Below are positions 8,095 to 16,886 of a stretch of DNA of 64,000 bases, in pieces (positions within the stretch are counted from its first letter, which is position 1; each line of letters begins with the position of its first letter). The DNA is taken from positions 62,001 to 126,000 of the forward strand of contig NZ_JBLTWO010000008.1 in the NCBI RefSeq assembly GCF_049889055.1. Reading direction: 5' to 3'. A program made the position numbers and the translations under genes. Under the pieces are notes generated by a model. The model ran no database searches, was not told where the DNA came from, and was given only the letters and a program-made list of their open reading frames with translations. This DNA is from Rhizorhabdus sp049889055. GTDB lineage: Bacteria > Pseudomonadota > Alphaproteobacteria > Sphingomonadales > Sphingomonadaceae.

Positions 8095-8118
8095 ATCGTT
8101 CACTAAGAGGATGCCCCG

Positions 8119-9375
8119 ATGACCGACACCCGCCCGCTGGCCGATCCGGCACTGTTCGATCCCGATCGTTTCGCGAGCCATGGCTATCCGCATGACATCT
8201 GGACCGAGATGCGGCGTAACCGCCCGATCGCCTGGCACGAGGACGGGATTCGCCAGCCTTTCTGGGCCTTGGCGCGCTATGACGACATCACCGCGATCGG
8301 GAAGGACAGCGACAATTTCATCAGCAGCCCCGGCGTCACGATCCTGCGCAAAGACCAGGAGGTCGAAGGCGGCGGCCCGCGCGTCCCTTTGATGCTGACG
8401 ATGGACCCGCCCGAGCATCACAAATACCGCATGATCCTTCGCGAGCGCTTCAAGCCCAGCGTGATGCGCGCACTGGAGGCGCATATCATCGAGCGGTGCA
8501 GCCAGATCGCCAACGACGTCGCGGCCGCGCGGATCGCCGCCGCGACTAACGGCGAACAGGTCATCGACTTCGTCGACGCCATCGCGATGCGCTTGCCGCT
8601 CGACGTGATCCTCGAACTGCTCGGCGTCCCCACCGACGACCGTGATCAGATGTATGAATGGAGCAACGCGGTCATCGGCAGCGAGGACCCCGAATATGGC
8701 GATGTCGATCTGCCGCGTGAGGCCATTGCCGCCGCGCAGCAGGCGATGTTCGGCTATTTCGCCCGCTTCATCGCCCAGCGCCGCGCCGCGCCGCGTGAGG
8801 ATCTGGTCAGCCTGCTGGTCGAGGCGCGGATCGATGGCACGCCGCTGAACGACATGGAGATATTGGGCTTCTGCTTCCTGCTCGCCATCGCAGGCAACGA
8901 AACCACGCGCAACGCGACCAGCGGCGCCATGCTGGCGCTGATCGAGCATCCCGAGGCGCGGCGGCAGCTGACCGCCGATCCGTCGTTGATGGTGCCGGCC
9001 GTCGAGGAATTGCTGCGCTGGGTCACGCCGATCGTTTACATGGCCCGAACCGCGACGCGCGACATCGATATCGCCGGACAGACGGTGCGCGAAGGCGAGA
9101 AGGTCGTGATGTTCTATCCGTCCGCCAACCGCGACGAAAGCGTGTTCGATCGCCCCTTCGATCTGGACTTCACGCGCAAGCCGAACCGCCATCTCACCTT
9201 CGGCTTCGGGCGGCACAGCTGCCTGGGCAACGACCTTGCCCGGATCGAGCTGCGCGCGGTGCTGACCGAAATCCTCGCGCGTTTCCCGCAGCTCGATCTC
9301 GCCGGTCCGGTGAGCCGGTTGCGGTCCAACTTCGTCGGCGGGATCAAGCGGATGCCGGTCAAGATCGAGCCCTGA
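8119..9375 (+). CDS. Cytochrome P450
   Basis: 418 residues, the usual size of soluble bacterial P450s. The oxygen-binding I-helix AGNETTR is at 258-264, the ExxR pair of the K helix is E297/R300, and the haem loop FGFGRHSCLG is at 361-370 with C368 as the thiolate ligand. It needs a ferredoxin and reductase for electrons; neither is encoded next to it. The sequence style (HHKYRMILRERFKPS, MDPPEH) resembles alphaproteobacterial P450s acting on terpenoids, steroids or fatty acids, but the substrate cannot be stated. It is the first gene downstream of the TetR-controlled promoter and is followed by an aminotransferase and a PQQ dehydrogenase on the same strand. Confidence 0.95.
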   Translation: MTDTRPLADPALFDPDRFASHGYPHDIWTEMRRNRPIAWHEDGIRQPFWALARYDDITAIGKDSDNFISSPGVTILRKDQEVEGGGPRVPLMLTMDPPEHHKYRMILRERFKPSVMRALEAHIIERCSQIANDVAAARIAAATNGEQVIDFVDAIAMRLPLDVILELLGVPTDDRDQMYEWSNAVIGSEDPEYGDVDLPREAIAAAQQAMFGYFARFIAQRRAAPREDLVSLLVEARIDGTPLNDMEILGFCFLLAIAGNETTRNATSGAMLALIEHPEARRQLTADPSLMVPAVEELLRWVTPIVYMARTATRDIDIAGQTVREGEKVVMFYPSANRDESVFDRPFDLDFTRKPNRHLTFGFGRHSCLGNDLARIELRAVLTEILARFPQLDLAGPVSRLRSNFVGGIKRMPVKIEP

Positions 9376-9416
9376 ACGCCCGCTCCCGGAGCAGCGATCT
9401 CGCGAAAGCAAGGATC

Positions 9417-9444
9417 GGAGCAGTGTCCCGACTGGACATGCTCC
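9417..9444. repeat. Inverted repeat between the P450 and aminotransferase genes
   Basis: GGAGCAGTGTCC and GGACATGCTCC form an 11-bp stem with one bulged base and a 5-base loop, 53 bases before the aminotransferase start. There is no T-run, so it could be an mRNA-processing hairpin or an operator rather than a terminator. Confidence 0.4.
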
Positions 9445-9497
9445 GACCCTCTGGCGACACTCCCGGCAACGAAAAAAGACAGAAGAGGGGCCGTCCG

Positions 9498-10724
9498 ATG
9501 CCGGACTGGGAATCGCTTTATGCCAGCCGCATGGCGGGGGTCGTCGCGTCCGACATTCGCGAGCGGATGAAGCTGCTGGACGCGCGCCAGATCATCCATC
9601 TTGGCGGCGGGCTGCCCGATCCCGACATCTTTCCCTATGTGGCCTTGCGGCAGGCTTCGGATCGCATCTGGGGCGACCGCACGCTCGCGCGGACGGCGCT
9701 GCAATATGCGCCGAGCGAGGGCCATGCGCCGTTGCGCCAATGGATAGCCGAGCAGACTGCCGCCGATGCCGGGGTGGCGTGCGGGATCGACAATGTCGTG
9801 ATCACCAACGGGTCGCAGCAGGGACTGGACTTCATTGCCAAGCTGCTGCTGTCGCCGGGCGACAAGGCCATGGTCGAGATTCCGAGCTTCATCGGCGCCC
9901 TGCGGGCGTTCGATGCCTATGAGCCGCGCTATCTGGGCCTGCCCGAAGATTCGGCGGAATGGGATGCAAGCGCGTTGGCTGGCGCCAAATTCTGCTATGT
10001 CGGCCCCGATTTCCGCAACCCGACCGGTACGACGATGTCGTTGGCGGATCGCGAAAAACTGCTCGACCTCGCCGACGCCACCGGCATGATCATCGTCGAA
10101 GACGGTTGTTACGAGCAGCTGCGCTACGAGGGCGAACCGATCCCCTCGCTGCTGACGCTGGCGATGTGCCGCTATGGCGATATCGAAAAAGTCCCCGTGC
10201 TCCACACCGGCACCTTCTCCAAGACGGTCGCGCCCTCGCTCCGCATCGGCTGGATCACCGGCCCCCGCGATGCGATCCGCAAGCTCGTCCTGATCAAGCA
10301 GGCGAGCGACCTGGCGACCAGCGCGCTCAACCAGATGCTGCTGCTCGACGTTATCCGGACGTCGCTCGACACGGCGATCGAGACGGGCTGTAGCGTCTAT
10401 CGCGAGCGGCTCCATGCGATGCTGGCCGCACTCGATCAGCATATGCCGGACGGTGTGTCCTGGACCCGTCCCGAGGGTGGTCTCTATGTCTGGGCCAGCC
10501 TGCCCGAGGGCGTCGACGCCGGCCGCTTCGCCGAGCGCGCGTTGATGGAGCATAAGGTCTCGATCATCTCGGGCGCGGCCTTCTATCCGGCCAGGGCCGA
10601 GAATGTCCGCCCCGCAACCAATCGCTTCCGGTTGAGCTTCTCGATGATCCCTTCGGAGGCAGCGACCGAGGGCGTGCGGCGGCTTGGCCTGCTCGCAGGC
10701 GAGATGGTTGCCATGCTCGTCTGA
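9498..10724 (+). CDS. PLP-dependent aminotransferase class I/II (2-aminoadipate/MocR-like aminotransferase domain)
   Basis: 408 residues from the ATG at 9498, which has GAGGGG 7 bases upstream; an upstream in-frame start lacks a ribosome-binding site and adds 25 unconserved residues. Landmarks are NPTG at 174-177, the PLP aspartate in VEDGCYE near 202, the Schiff-base lysine K242 in TGTFSKTVAPSLRIGW, and the C-terminal RLSFS arginine that binds the substrate carboxylate. The closest known groups are LysN/alpha-aminoadipate and valine-pyruvate type aminotransferases. There is no GntR domain, so it is an enzyme, not a MocR regulator. It lies between the P450 and PQQ dehydrogenase genes. Confidence 0.9.
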   Translation: MPDWESLYASRMAGVVASDIRERMKLLDARQIIHLGGGLPDPDIFPYVALRQASDRIWGDRTLARTALQYAPSEGHAPLRQWIAEQTAADAGVACGIDNVVITNGSQQGLDFIAKLLLSPGDKAMVEIPSFIGALRAFDAYEPRYLGLPEDSAEWDASALAGAKFCYVGPDFRNPTGTTMSLADREKLLDLADATGMIIVEDGCYEQLRYEGEPIPSLLTLAMCRYGDIEKVPVLHTGTFSKTVAPSLRIGWITGPRDAIRKLVLIKQASDLATSALNQMLLLDVIRTSLDTAIETGCSVYRERLHAMLAALDQHMPDGVSWTRPEGGLYVWASLPEGVDAGRFAERALMEHKVSIISGAAFYPARAENVRPATNRFRLSFSMIPSEAATEGVRRLGLLAGEMVAMLV

Positions 10725-10769
10725 CACCCAAGCGCCCCCCCGCACGACGTCTCTGCCAAAGGAATTCTG

Positions 10770-13142
10770 ATGCCCGCAGCGCTGTGTCTGTCGATCATCG
10801 TCCTGCACGCGGCTGTTCTGGGGATCGTCGGTGCCGCGCTCTGCTGGTTCGGCGCGCAGCTGCTCTGGCTCGGCGGCTCGGCCTATTATGCGATCGCCGG
10901 GGTCGGACTGGTCTGCTCGGCCGTGCTTCTTCTGCGGAGAGACCGACGTGGCTACTGGCTGTACGCCCTGCTCTGCCTCGCCACGATCGGCTGGGCGCTG
11001 TGGGAGGTCGGCACCCAGCCTTGGGGCATGATGGCCCGGGTTGCTGCGCCGTTGGTGCTGCTGGTGCCACTCAGTGCCGTGGCGCTCTGGCTCGAGCCGA
11101 CACGCCGGGAGCCGGGCGGGGGGCTGACGCCTCTGATGGTCGCGGTCGGCGCGAGTGCGCTGCTGGCAGGCGGATGGGTCTGGGTCCGGGAGCCTGCGCC
11201 TTCGCCGGCACAAGACGCGGTCGCCTTTGCACCGGTCGATAAGGGTGAGTGGCCCAACTATGGTGGCGACTGGAAAGGCGACCATCATAGCCCGCTCGCC
11301 CAGATCACCCCCGCCAATGCCGGCAGCCTGGCGCGTGCCTGGACCTTCCGGACCGGCGGCATAGATGATCTCGGCAACAACAGTCGCTTCACCGCCACCC
11401 CGCTGGCGATCAACGGCGTCCTCTACCTCTGCGACCCGCGCAACCGCATCTTCGCCGTCGATGGCGCGTCGGGGCGCGAGGTCTGGCGCCACGATCCGAA
11501 GGTGAACGCCAGCAAGGCTTTCTCGATCGTCTGTCGCGGCGTTTCGCACCATGCCAGCGCCGGCACGGGCGAGTGCGCGTCGCGGATATTGGAAGCGACG
11601 CTGGATGCCCGATTGATCGCGGTCGACGCGGCAACGGGCCGTCCCTGTCCGGGCTTCGGCAAGAGGGGGAGCGTCGACCTGTTGAAAGGCGTCGCGACGC
11701 GGTTCGACGGCTATTATTACGGGACGTCGCCGCCCGCGATCATCGGCGATCTGGCCGTCATCGGCGGCTATGTGATCGACAATCAGCGGCTCGATCCGGC
11801 GCGCAGCGTCGTGCGGGCCTATGATGTCCGGACGGGTGCGCTGCACTGGGTGTGGGACGCCGGCGCTCCGGGGAAGGCGGGGCGTGCCGACAAGCAAGGT
11901 CTCTTCTCGGTCGGCAATCCCAATGCCTGGGCGTTGTTCACCGCCGATCCGGCGCTGGGCCTCGTCTATGTGCCCACCGGCAACAGTTCGCCCGATTTCT
12001 ATGGCGCGCTTCGGACCGCCGCAGCCGAGAAATACGGCACGTCCCTCGTCGCTCTCGACGCGGCGACGGGCGCGGTGCGCTGGGCGTTCCAGGCCGTGCA
12101 TCACGACCTGTGGGACTATGATATGCCGGCCCAGCCAGCACTCGTGAATATTCCTGCGCGAGGAGGGCGGCCGACACCCGCGCTGATCCTGGCGGGCAAG
12201 ACCGGCCAGATCTTCCTGCTCGACCGACGCAGCGGCCGGCCGCTGGCGCCCGTGGAGGAGAGGCCGGTTCCATCGTCGTCGACCGAGAATGTATCGCCCA
12301 CGCAGCCTTACTCGAGCGGGCTGCCATCCTTCGCTCCGCCGCGAATCACCGAACGGGCGATGTGGGGCGCCACACCGGTCGACATGCTGCTGTGCAGGCT
12401 CGCCTTCAGGCGGCTGCGCTATGAGGGCGACTATACGCCGCCGTCACGTGATCCTTTCCTGTTCTCGCCGGGGACATTCGGCGCGATCAATTGGGGTGGA
12501 GTTGCGATCGATCCTGCGCGGCAGACGATGATCGTCAACAGCTCGAACATGCCTTTCGTCGGGCAACTGGTCGACCGGGCGGAAGCCGATGCGGCGGGGG
12601 CAACTCCCTATGATCCCGATGCGGGGCGTTCCGCGAAGCGAAGCGGACCGATGCCGCCCATGCCGATGGCCGGGACCCCCTTCGGTCTGCGTCTGCGGCC
12701 CTTCCTGTCGCCGATCGGCTTTCCCTGCCTAGCGCCGCCCTGGGGACGGATCGCCGGTGTCGACCTGCAAGGCCGGCGGCTGCTGTGGCAGCGGCCGCTG
12801 GGCGACAGCAGCGGCAATGCGCCTTTCGGTCTTGCGTTACCGGTCGGGATATTCAACCTGGGCGGTGCGGTGACGACCGGCGGAGGCGTAAGCTTCATCG
12901 CCGCCACGACCGACGCCCAGATCCGGGCGTTCGAGACGCGGACGGGCCGTCTGCTGTGGCAACAGCGGCTACCGGCGGGCGGTCAGGCAACCCCGATCAG
13001 CTATGCCGCCAGCGACGGCCGCCAGATGATCGTCATCGTCGCCGGTGGTCACGGATCGCTGCGCACGAAGCGGGGCGACTATCTGGTGGCTTTCGCACTG
13101 CCCGGCCAGCCCGCCCAAAGGGGACGTCAGCGGGGCCGCTGA
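10770..13142 (+). CDS. Membrane-bound PQQ-dependent dehydrogenase, glucose/quinate/shikimate family
   Basis: 790 residues, the length of Gcd/QuiA-type quinoproteins. Residues 1-140 contain four to five hydrophobic segments that anchor the protein in the inner membrane. The rest is the periplasmic eight-bladed PQQ propeller, opening with WPNYGGDWKGDHHSPLAQI and containing the W-motif blade repeats (VWDAG, WAFQAVHHDLWDYD). Electrons pass from the oxidised sugar, polyol or cyclic alcohol to ubiquinone. PQQ synthesis genes are not in the window. Some Gcd-family members oxidise quinate/shikimate; the substrate here is not predictable. The 3' end overlaps the convergent SnoaL-like gene by 16 bases. 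Confidence 0.92.
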   Translation: MPAALCLSIIVLHAAVLGIVGAALCWFGAQLLWLGGSAYYAIAGVGLVCSAVLLLRRDRRGYWLYALLCLATIGWALWEVGTQPWGMMARVAAPLVLLVPLSAVALWLEPTRREPGGGLTPLMVAVGASALLAGGWVWVREPAPSPAQDAVAFAPVDKGEWPNYGGDWKGDHHSPLAQITPANAGSLARAWTFRTGGIDDLGNNSRFTATPLAINGVLYLCDPRNRIFAVDGASGREVWRHDPKVNASKAFSIVCRGVSHHASAGTGECASRILEATLDARLIAVDAATGRPCPGFGKRGSVDLLKGVATRFDGYYYGTSPPAIIGDLAVIGGYVIDNQRLDPARSVVRAYDVRTGALHWVWDAGAPGKAGRADKQGLFSVGNPNAWALFTADPALGLVYVPTGNSSPDFYGALRTAAAEKYGTSLVALDAATGAVRWAFQAVHHDLWDYDMPAQPALVNIPARGGRPTPALILAGKTGQIFLLDRRSGRPLAPVEERPVPSSSTENVSPTQPYSSGLPSFAPPRITERAMWGATPVDMLLCRLAFRRLRYEGDYTPPSRDPFLFSPGTFGAINWGGVAIDPARQTMIVNSSNMPFVGQLVDRAEADAAGATPYDPDAGRSAKRSGPMPPMPMAGTPFGLRLRPFLSPIGFPCLAPPWGRIAGVDLQGRRLLWQRPLGDSSGNAPFGLALPVGIFNLGGAVTTGGGVSFIAATTDAQIRAFETRTGRLLWQQRLPAGGQATPISYAASDGRQMIVIVAGGHGSLRTKRGDYLVAFALPGQPAQRGRQRGR

Positions 13143-13654
13143 CTATAGTCTTCGCCGCGCCGGCCGCCGCGCAGCGCGCCCGGGCTGTTCTCGAAGAAGC
13201 TGTGGTCGGCGGGAAGGTCGGTGACCCAGTCGGTCAGCAGCACCCGGCGGGAGATCCGCCAGTCGCCGTCGATGCAGCGATAATCGTCGATATAGCGGCC
13301 GGCGATCACCAGGTCGCGGGGCTCGCCCTCGCTGCCGCGCGTGCCATGCCAGGCCTGGAAATAGCATTCGCCGCGTGCGCGATCGCCGTCGAGTTCGATG
13401 CGGACCTGTCCGAGCAGATGATGGCTGCCCTCCATCGAACCGAGGAATTCCTGGCAGAAGTCGACGAAGGCATCGACCTTGCCCGCCATCAGGCCGCAGT
13501 CGATCTCCGCATCGTCGTGAAAGGCGCTGCGCTGCATGGCGCGATCGAGGCGATCGAGACCGCGCATGTAGCGCTGGACCGCATCGGCAATGTCGCGCCG
13601 CGCCGCGAGGTCCAGTATTTCCTTCTGCAGCCCTTCGGCGCTGGATTCCCGCAT
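13127..13654 (-). CDS. SnoaL-like / NTF2-fold protein
   Basis: 175 residues from the ATG at 13654, which follows GAGAGGA. The LAARRDIADAVQRYMRGLDRLD helix, the HDDAEID segment and the ending YIDDYRCIDGDWRISRRV are typical of SnoaL_4-type cone-shaped alpha+beta barrels. Such proteins act as small isomerases, dehydratases or hydrolases in steroid, polyketide and aromatic catabolism, and also form the beta subunits of ring-hydroxylating dioxygenases. No alpha subunit is nearby, so a stand-alone enzyme is more likely. A start 20 codons upstream is possible but has no ribosome-binding site. The second SnoaL gene of the window (20101-20682) is only distantly similar. Confidence 0.85.
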   Translation of the reverse strand: MRESSAEGLQKEILDLAARRDIADAVQRYMRGLDRLDRAMQRSAFHDDAEIDCGLMAGKVDAFVDFCQEFLGSMEGSHHLLGQVRIELDGDRARGECYFQAWHGTRGSEGEPRDLVIAGRYIDDYRCIDGDWRISRRVLLTDWVTDLPADHSFFENSPGALRGGRRGEDYSQRPR

Positions 13655-13971
13655 CGGTGGTCCTCTCTCTTCATTCTCATGTTGCGGGCCGATCCTTTCC
13701 GAGACGGCAGGCATTTCACCCTGTCAATAAGGATAGGCGGCCTCGTCACTGGCGCCTTCAGCGATGGATATCGGTGCGGTGCAATAAATCTCGGCCTCGA
13801 CCCAAGTCGACAGGCAGGACTGACTAGCCAGAGGATGAGGTGATGCAGAAAAGCCACATCTCTAACCCGCCGCTCGGAAGCTAGTGTTTTTGCGAGGCGG
13901 CAACCGCAGCGGTCACGCCTATCATCAATGCCGAATAAAAGCCGAACGATAGATCTAGGGGAGACGATGCG
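13655..13971. promoter_or_regulatory. Divergent intergenic region before the TonB-dependent receptor gene
   Basis: 317 bases without a gene. It is locally richer in A/T than its surroundings, especially 13915-13960, and carries the self-complementary octamer TAGATCTA just before the AGGGGAG ribosome-binding site of the receptor. No convincing sigma-70 boxes or long dyads were found by eye. Confidence 0.4.
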
Positions 13972-16446
13972 GTGATTTTCCGAACAACTCTGCTTGGCGC
14001 GTCCACTATGGCGCTCGCCTTCACTATGGCTGCGCCCGCACTGGCGCAGGATGCCCCGGCCCAGACGGCGGCCTCGGAGGTCGTCGGTGGCCTCGAGGAC
14101 ATCGTCGTTACCGCGCGTAAGCGTCAGGAGAGCGTCCAGAGCGTTCCCGTCGCGGTCACTGCGATCAGCGGCGATCTCGTGCTCAAGCGCGACATCACCA
14201 GCATCGAGAAGATCGCGGCAGCGACGCCGAATCTGAACGTCGGCCGTGCGTCGAACGGCTCGGGTGCCCAGCTCACGCTGCGCGGCATCGGTTCGTCGTC
14301 CACCTCGATCGGCATCGAACAGTCGGTCGCCGTGGTCGTCGACGGTGCCTATTATGGTCAAGGCCGCATCATCCAGGAGGGCTTCTTCGACCTCCAGCGG
14401 ATCGAAGTCCTGAAGGGTCCGCAGGCGCTGTTCTTCGGCAAGAACGCGACCGCCGGTGTGATCAGCCTCGCGACCAACGATCCCGGACCCGAGCGCGAGT
14501 TCATCGCGCGTGCGGGCTATGAGTTCCGCTCGCGTCAATATCAGGGCGAGTTCATCGGTTCTGGCCCGCTGACTGAGACGCTCGGCCTGCGCGTCGCGGT
14601 GCGTGCGTCGACCATGGACGGCGGCTATTATCGCAACGTCTCGGTCAACCGGACCTACACCACGCTCGACATCCAGAATCTGCTGACGGGTGGCACCGGC
14701 AACCCGATCGGCCACCTCGCGACGCCGGCGGCCAGCCGCGCGCCGGGCGAGGACGAGATCCTCGGCCGCGTCACGCTGAAGTACGAGCCGACCGATCGTC
14801 TGACGATGACGTTGAAGGCCAGCTACGACCGCAACAGCGTGAACAACAGCTCGTGGAACTATGTCGCTTTCCGTTGCGGCCTGGGCACCGGCATCAGCCA
14901 GCTCAGCGGCTATGCCTGCGACAACGACAAGTTCGTTACGCACCAGAACAACATGCCGGCCGACATCGCCGCCAACTTCCCTTATGCGAAGAAGGATGGC
15001 CAGCTCTACAACCGCTATGAGAGCTATGCGATCAACGGCAATGTGAACTATGAGCTGGAAAATGTGACGATCAGCTCGGTCACCAATTTCAACCGCAACA
15101 ATAACCGCTGGACCTGCGCCTGCGACTTCCAGTCGAGCAACAACGCAACCTGGGCAACCGAGAATTCGACTTGGCGGTCCTTCTCGCAGGAAGTGCGCGC
15201 GCTCACCAGCTTCGACGCCCCGATCAACCTGATGGTCGGCGCGCTCTATCAGAAGACGCGCCGCAACTTCGGGCAGTGGGTGGCCTTTGCCGGCCTGCGC
15301 AACAGCGCGGCTTCGCCCGAGAACCAGTTTGTCGCAACGAGCAAGACCAGCTTCACCAAGGGTGAGACGACCGCGCTGTTCGGTCAGGTTACCTGGAAGA
15401 TCGTTCCGACCGTCGAACTGGCCGGTGGTGTGCGTTACACGCATGAGACCAAGGACAGCTTCTTTACCCAGCCCTATAACAACCCCGGCGTGACCGCGAT
15501 CTTCCGCGATCAGAACGATCCGGATGGTCTGGGCGAAGTGACGGCGAACCAGACCTTCAACAACTGGTCGCCCGAAGTCACGCTGACCTGGAAGCCCTCG
15601 CGCGACCTGCTCGTCTATGGTGCGTTCAAGACCGCCTACAAGTCGGGCGGCTTCTCCAACGGCGGCATCAACTCGAAATTTTCGACCAATCCGCTCGCCG
15701 ATCTCACCTTCGATCCGGAGCGGGCACGGGGCTTCGAGGCAGGCATCAAGTCGACGCTGGCCGACAACCAGCTGCGCCTGAACCTGACCGCGTTCACCTA
15801 TAAGTATCTCGATCTGCAGGTGGACTTCTTCAACTCGCCGATCTTCGCCTTCCAGACGCTGACCGCCGACGCGAAGACCCGCGGTATTGAAGCCGAGTTC
15901 GAATATGCGCCGCGTGCCGTTGCCGGGCTGAATGTCCACGGATCGCTGAACTATACCAAGGCGACCTACACCAAGTTCCCGCTGGCGCCCTGCTATGCAG
16001 GCCAGACTCCGGCACAGGGCTGCACGGCGATCAGCGCGATCGCCTCGCGTCAGAACCTGAACGGTGCGCCGCTGTCGGTCGCGCCGCGCTGGACCGGCAA
16101 TTTCGGCGTCGCCTATGACACCGACCTGAGCAGCACGCTCAAGCTCGGTACCAATGTCGACGTCCGCTACAGCGGCAGCTACCTCGCTTCGGGCTTCAAT
16201 AATCCGCTGTCGCGCCAGAGCAAATATGCCACGCTCGATGCCGGCGTCCGCGTCGGTGCATGGGACGACAATTGGGTGATCGCCGTCATCGGCAAGAACC
16301 TGACCAACCGTCTTTATGTCAGTGGCGTCGTCGACGGTCCGTCAACCGGCAGCGGCACCGGCACGGCGGCGGGCATTCCGGCCGACCAGCTGGGCTTCGC
16401 CAACCTGCCGCGGACGGTTCAGATCCAGCTGACCAAGCGCTTCTGA
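13972..16446 (+). CDS. TonB-dependent receptor
   Basis: 824 residues with a signal peptide (cleavage after APALAQ near residue 26), a plug domain starting with EDIVVTARKRQES, the plug landmarks RGIGSSS and LKGPQALFFGKNATAGVI, and a beta-barrel ending in the aromatic residue F (QIQLTKRF), the usual outer-membrane insertion signal. This sphingomonad-expanded class imports plant- or aromatic-derived substrates and is not restricted to siderophores. Translation must begin at GTG 13972, because the nearby upstream ATG runs straight into a stop. AGGGGAG lies upstream. A strong terminator follows. The substrate is probably that of the surrounding catabolic genes. Confidence 0.93.
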   Translation: MIFRTTLLGASTMALAFTMAAPALAQDAPAQTAASEVVGGLEDIVVTARKRQESVQSVPVAVTAISGDLVLKRDITSIEKIAAATPNLNVGRASNGSGAQLTLRGIGSSSTSIGIEQSVAVVVDGAYYGQGRIIQEGFFDLQRIEVLKGPQALFFGKNATAGVISLATNDPGPEREFIARAGYEFRSRQYQGEFIGSGPLTETLGLRVAVRASTMDGGYYRNVSVNRTYTTLDIQNLLTGGTGNPIGHLATPAASRAPGEDEILGRVTLKYEPTDRLTMTLKASYDRNSVNNSSWNYVAFRCGLGTGISQLSGYACDNDKFVTHQNNMPADIAANFPYAKKDGQLYNRYESYAINGNVNYELENVTISSVTNFNRNNNRWTCACDFQSSNNATWATENSTWRSFSQEVRALTSFDAPINLMVGALYQKTRRNFGQWVAFAGLRNSAASPENQFVATSKTSFTKGETTALFGQVTWKIVPTVELAGGVRYTHETKDSFFTQPYNNPGVTAIFRDQNDPDGLGEVTANQTFNNWSPEVTLTWKPSRDLLVYGAFKTAYKSGGFSNGGINSKFSTNPLADLTFDPERARGFEAGIKSTLADNQLRLNLTAFTYKYLDLQVDFFNSPIFAFQTLTADAKTRGIEAEFEYAPRAVAGLNVHGSLNYTKATYTKFPLAPCYAGQTPAQGCTAISAIASRQNLNGAPLSVAPRWTGNFGVAYDTDLSSTLKLGTNVDVRYSGSYLASGFNNPLSRQSKYATLDAGVRVGAWDDNWVIAVIGKNLTNRLYVSGVVDGPSTGSGTGTAAGIPADQLGFANLPRTVQIQLTKRF

Positions 16447-16464
16447 TCTCGACTACAGACAAGA

Positions 16465-16505
16465 AAGCTCCCGGTCGCCAGCGCGGCCGGGAGCTTTTCT
16501 TTTTG
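16465..16505 (+). terminator. Rho-independent terminator after the TonB-dependent receptor gene
   Basis: AGCTCCCGG (16466-16474) pairs perfectly with CCGGGAGCT (16487-16495), and a TTTCTTTTT run follows. It ends transcription of the receptor before the convergent RidA gene. Confidence 0.92.
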
Positions 16506-16516
16506 GCCTGGCTCGT

Positions 16517-16873
16517 TCAGTCGGTCGCGGCGGTGACCGCGATCTCCAGCGCGTAGAGCGGGGAGGCGAGCTTTACCTCCATCGTCGTCCGCGTCGGGGC
16601 GCAGCCCGGCACGATCCAGCGATCCCACACCGCGTTGAGTTCGGGCAGGATGGCGAGGTCCGACAGAAAGATCGATGCCGTGAGCAGGCGGTTCCGGTCG
16701 CTGCCCGCCTCCTGCAGCAAGGCGTCGATCCGCGACAGCACCTCCTCGACCTGATCGGGAACGGCGCCGCCCCGATGGTCGATCGCGACCTGCCCGGACA
16801 GATAGACCACATTATTGTGGACCACTGCGCCGCTCATCCGCGGGTTGCCAGCTATTCGCTGTATATCGGCCAT
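16517..16873 (-). CDS. RidA family protein (reactive imine/enamine deaminase)
   Basis: 118 residues, the standard RidA/YjgF length. It keeps the arginine that binds the substrate carboxylate (APTRTTMEVKLA) and the late glutamate (YALEIAVTA), so it can plausibly hydrolyse 2-aminoacrylate-like enamines. In catabolic clusters RidA homologues also act as hydrolases on ring-cleavage imines. The ATG has AGGAAAGGAA upstream. It begins only 13 bases after the stop of the TonB-dependent receptor gene and is the last gene of the minus-strand operon SDR-SnoaL-SDR-receptor-RidA. Confidence 0.9.
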   Translation of the reverse strand: MADIQRIAGNPRMSGAVVHNNVVYLSGQVAIDHRGGAVPDQVEEVLSRIDALLQEAGSDRNRLLTASIFLSDLAILPELNAVWDRWIVPGCAPTRTTMEVKLASPLYALEIAVTAATD

Positions 16874-16886
16874 CGGGTTCCTTTCC

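Noticed and set aside
9114..12104. Very long minus-strand frame opposite the P450, aminotransferase and PQQ dehydrogenase genes
   Set aside because: It spans three real genes and an intergenic region, its composition is Arg/His/Gln-rich and it has no domain. It is a shadow.
13489..15939. Long minus-strand frame opposite the TonB-dependent receptor
   Set aside because: Shadow of a receptor gene that has a signal peptide, plug and barrel on the plus strand.
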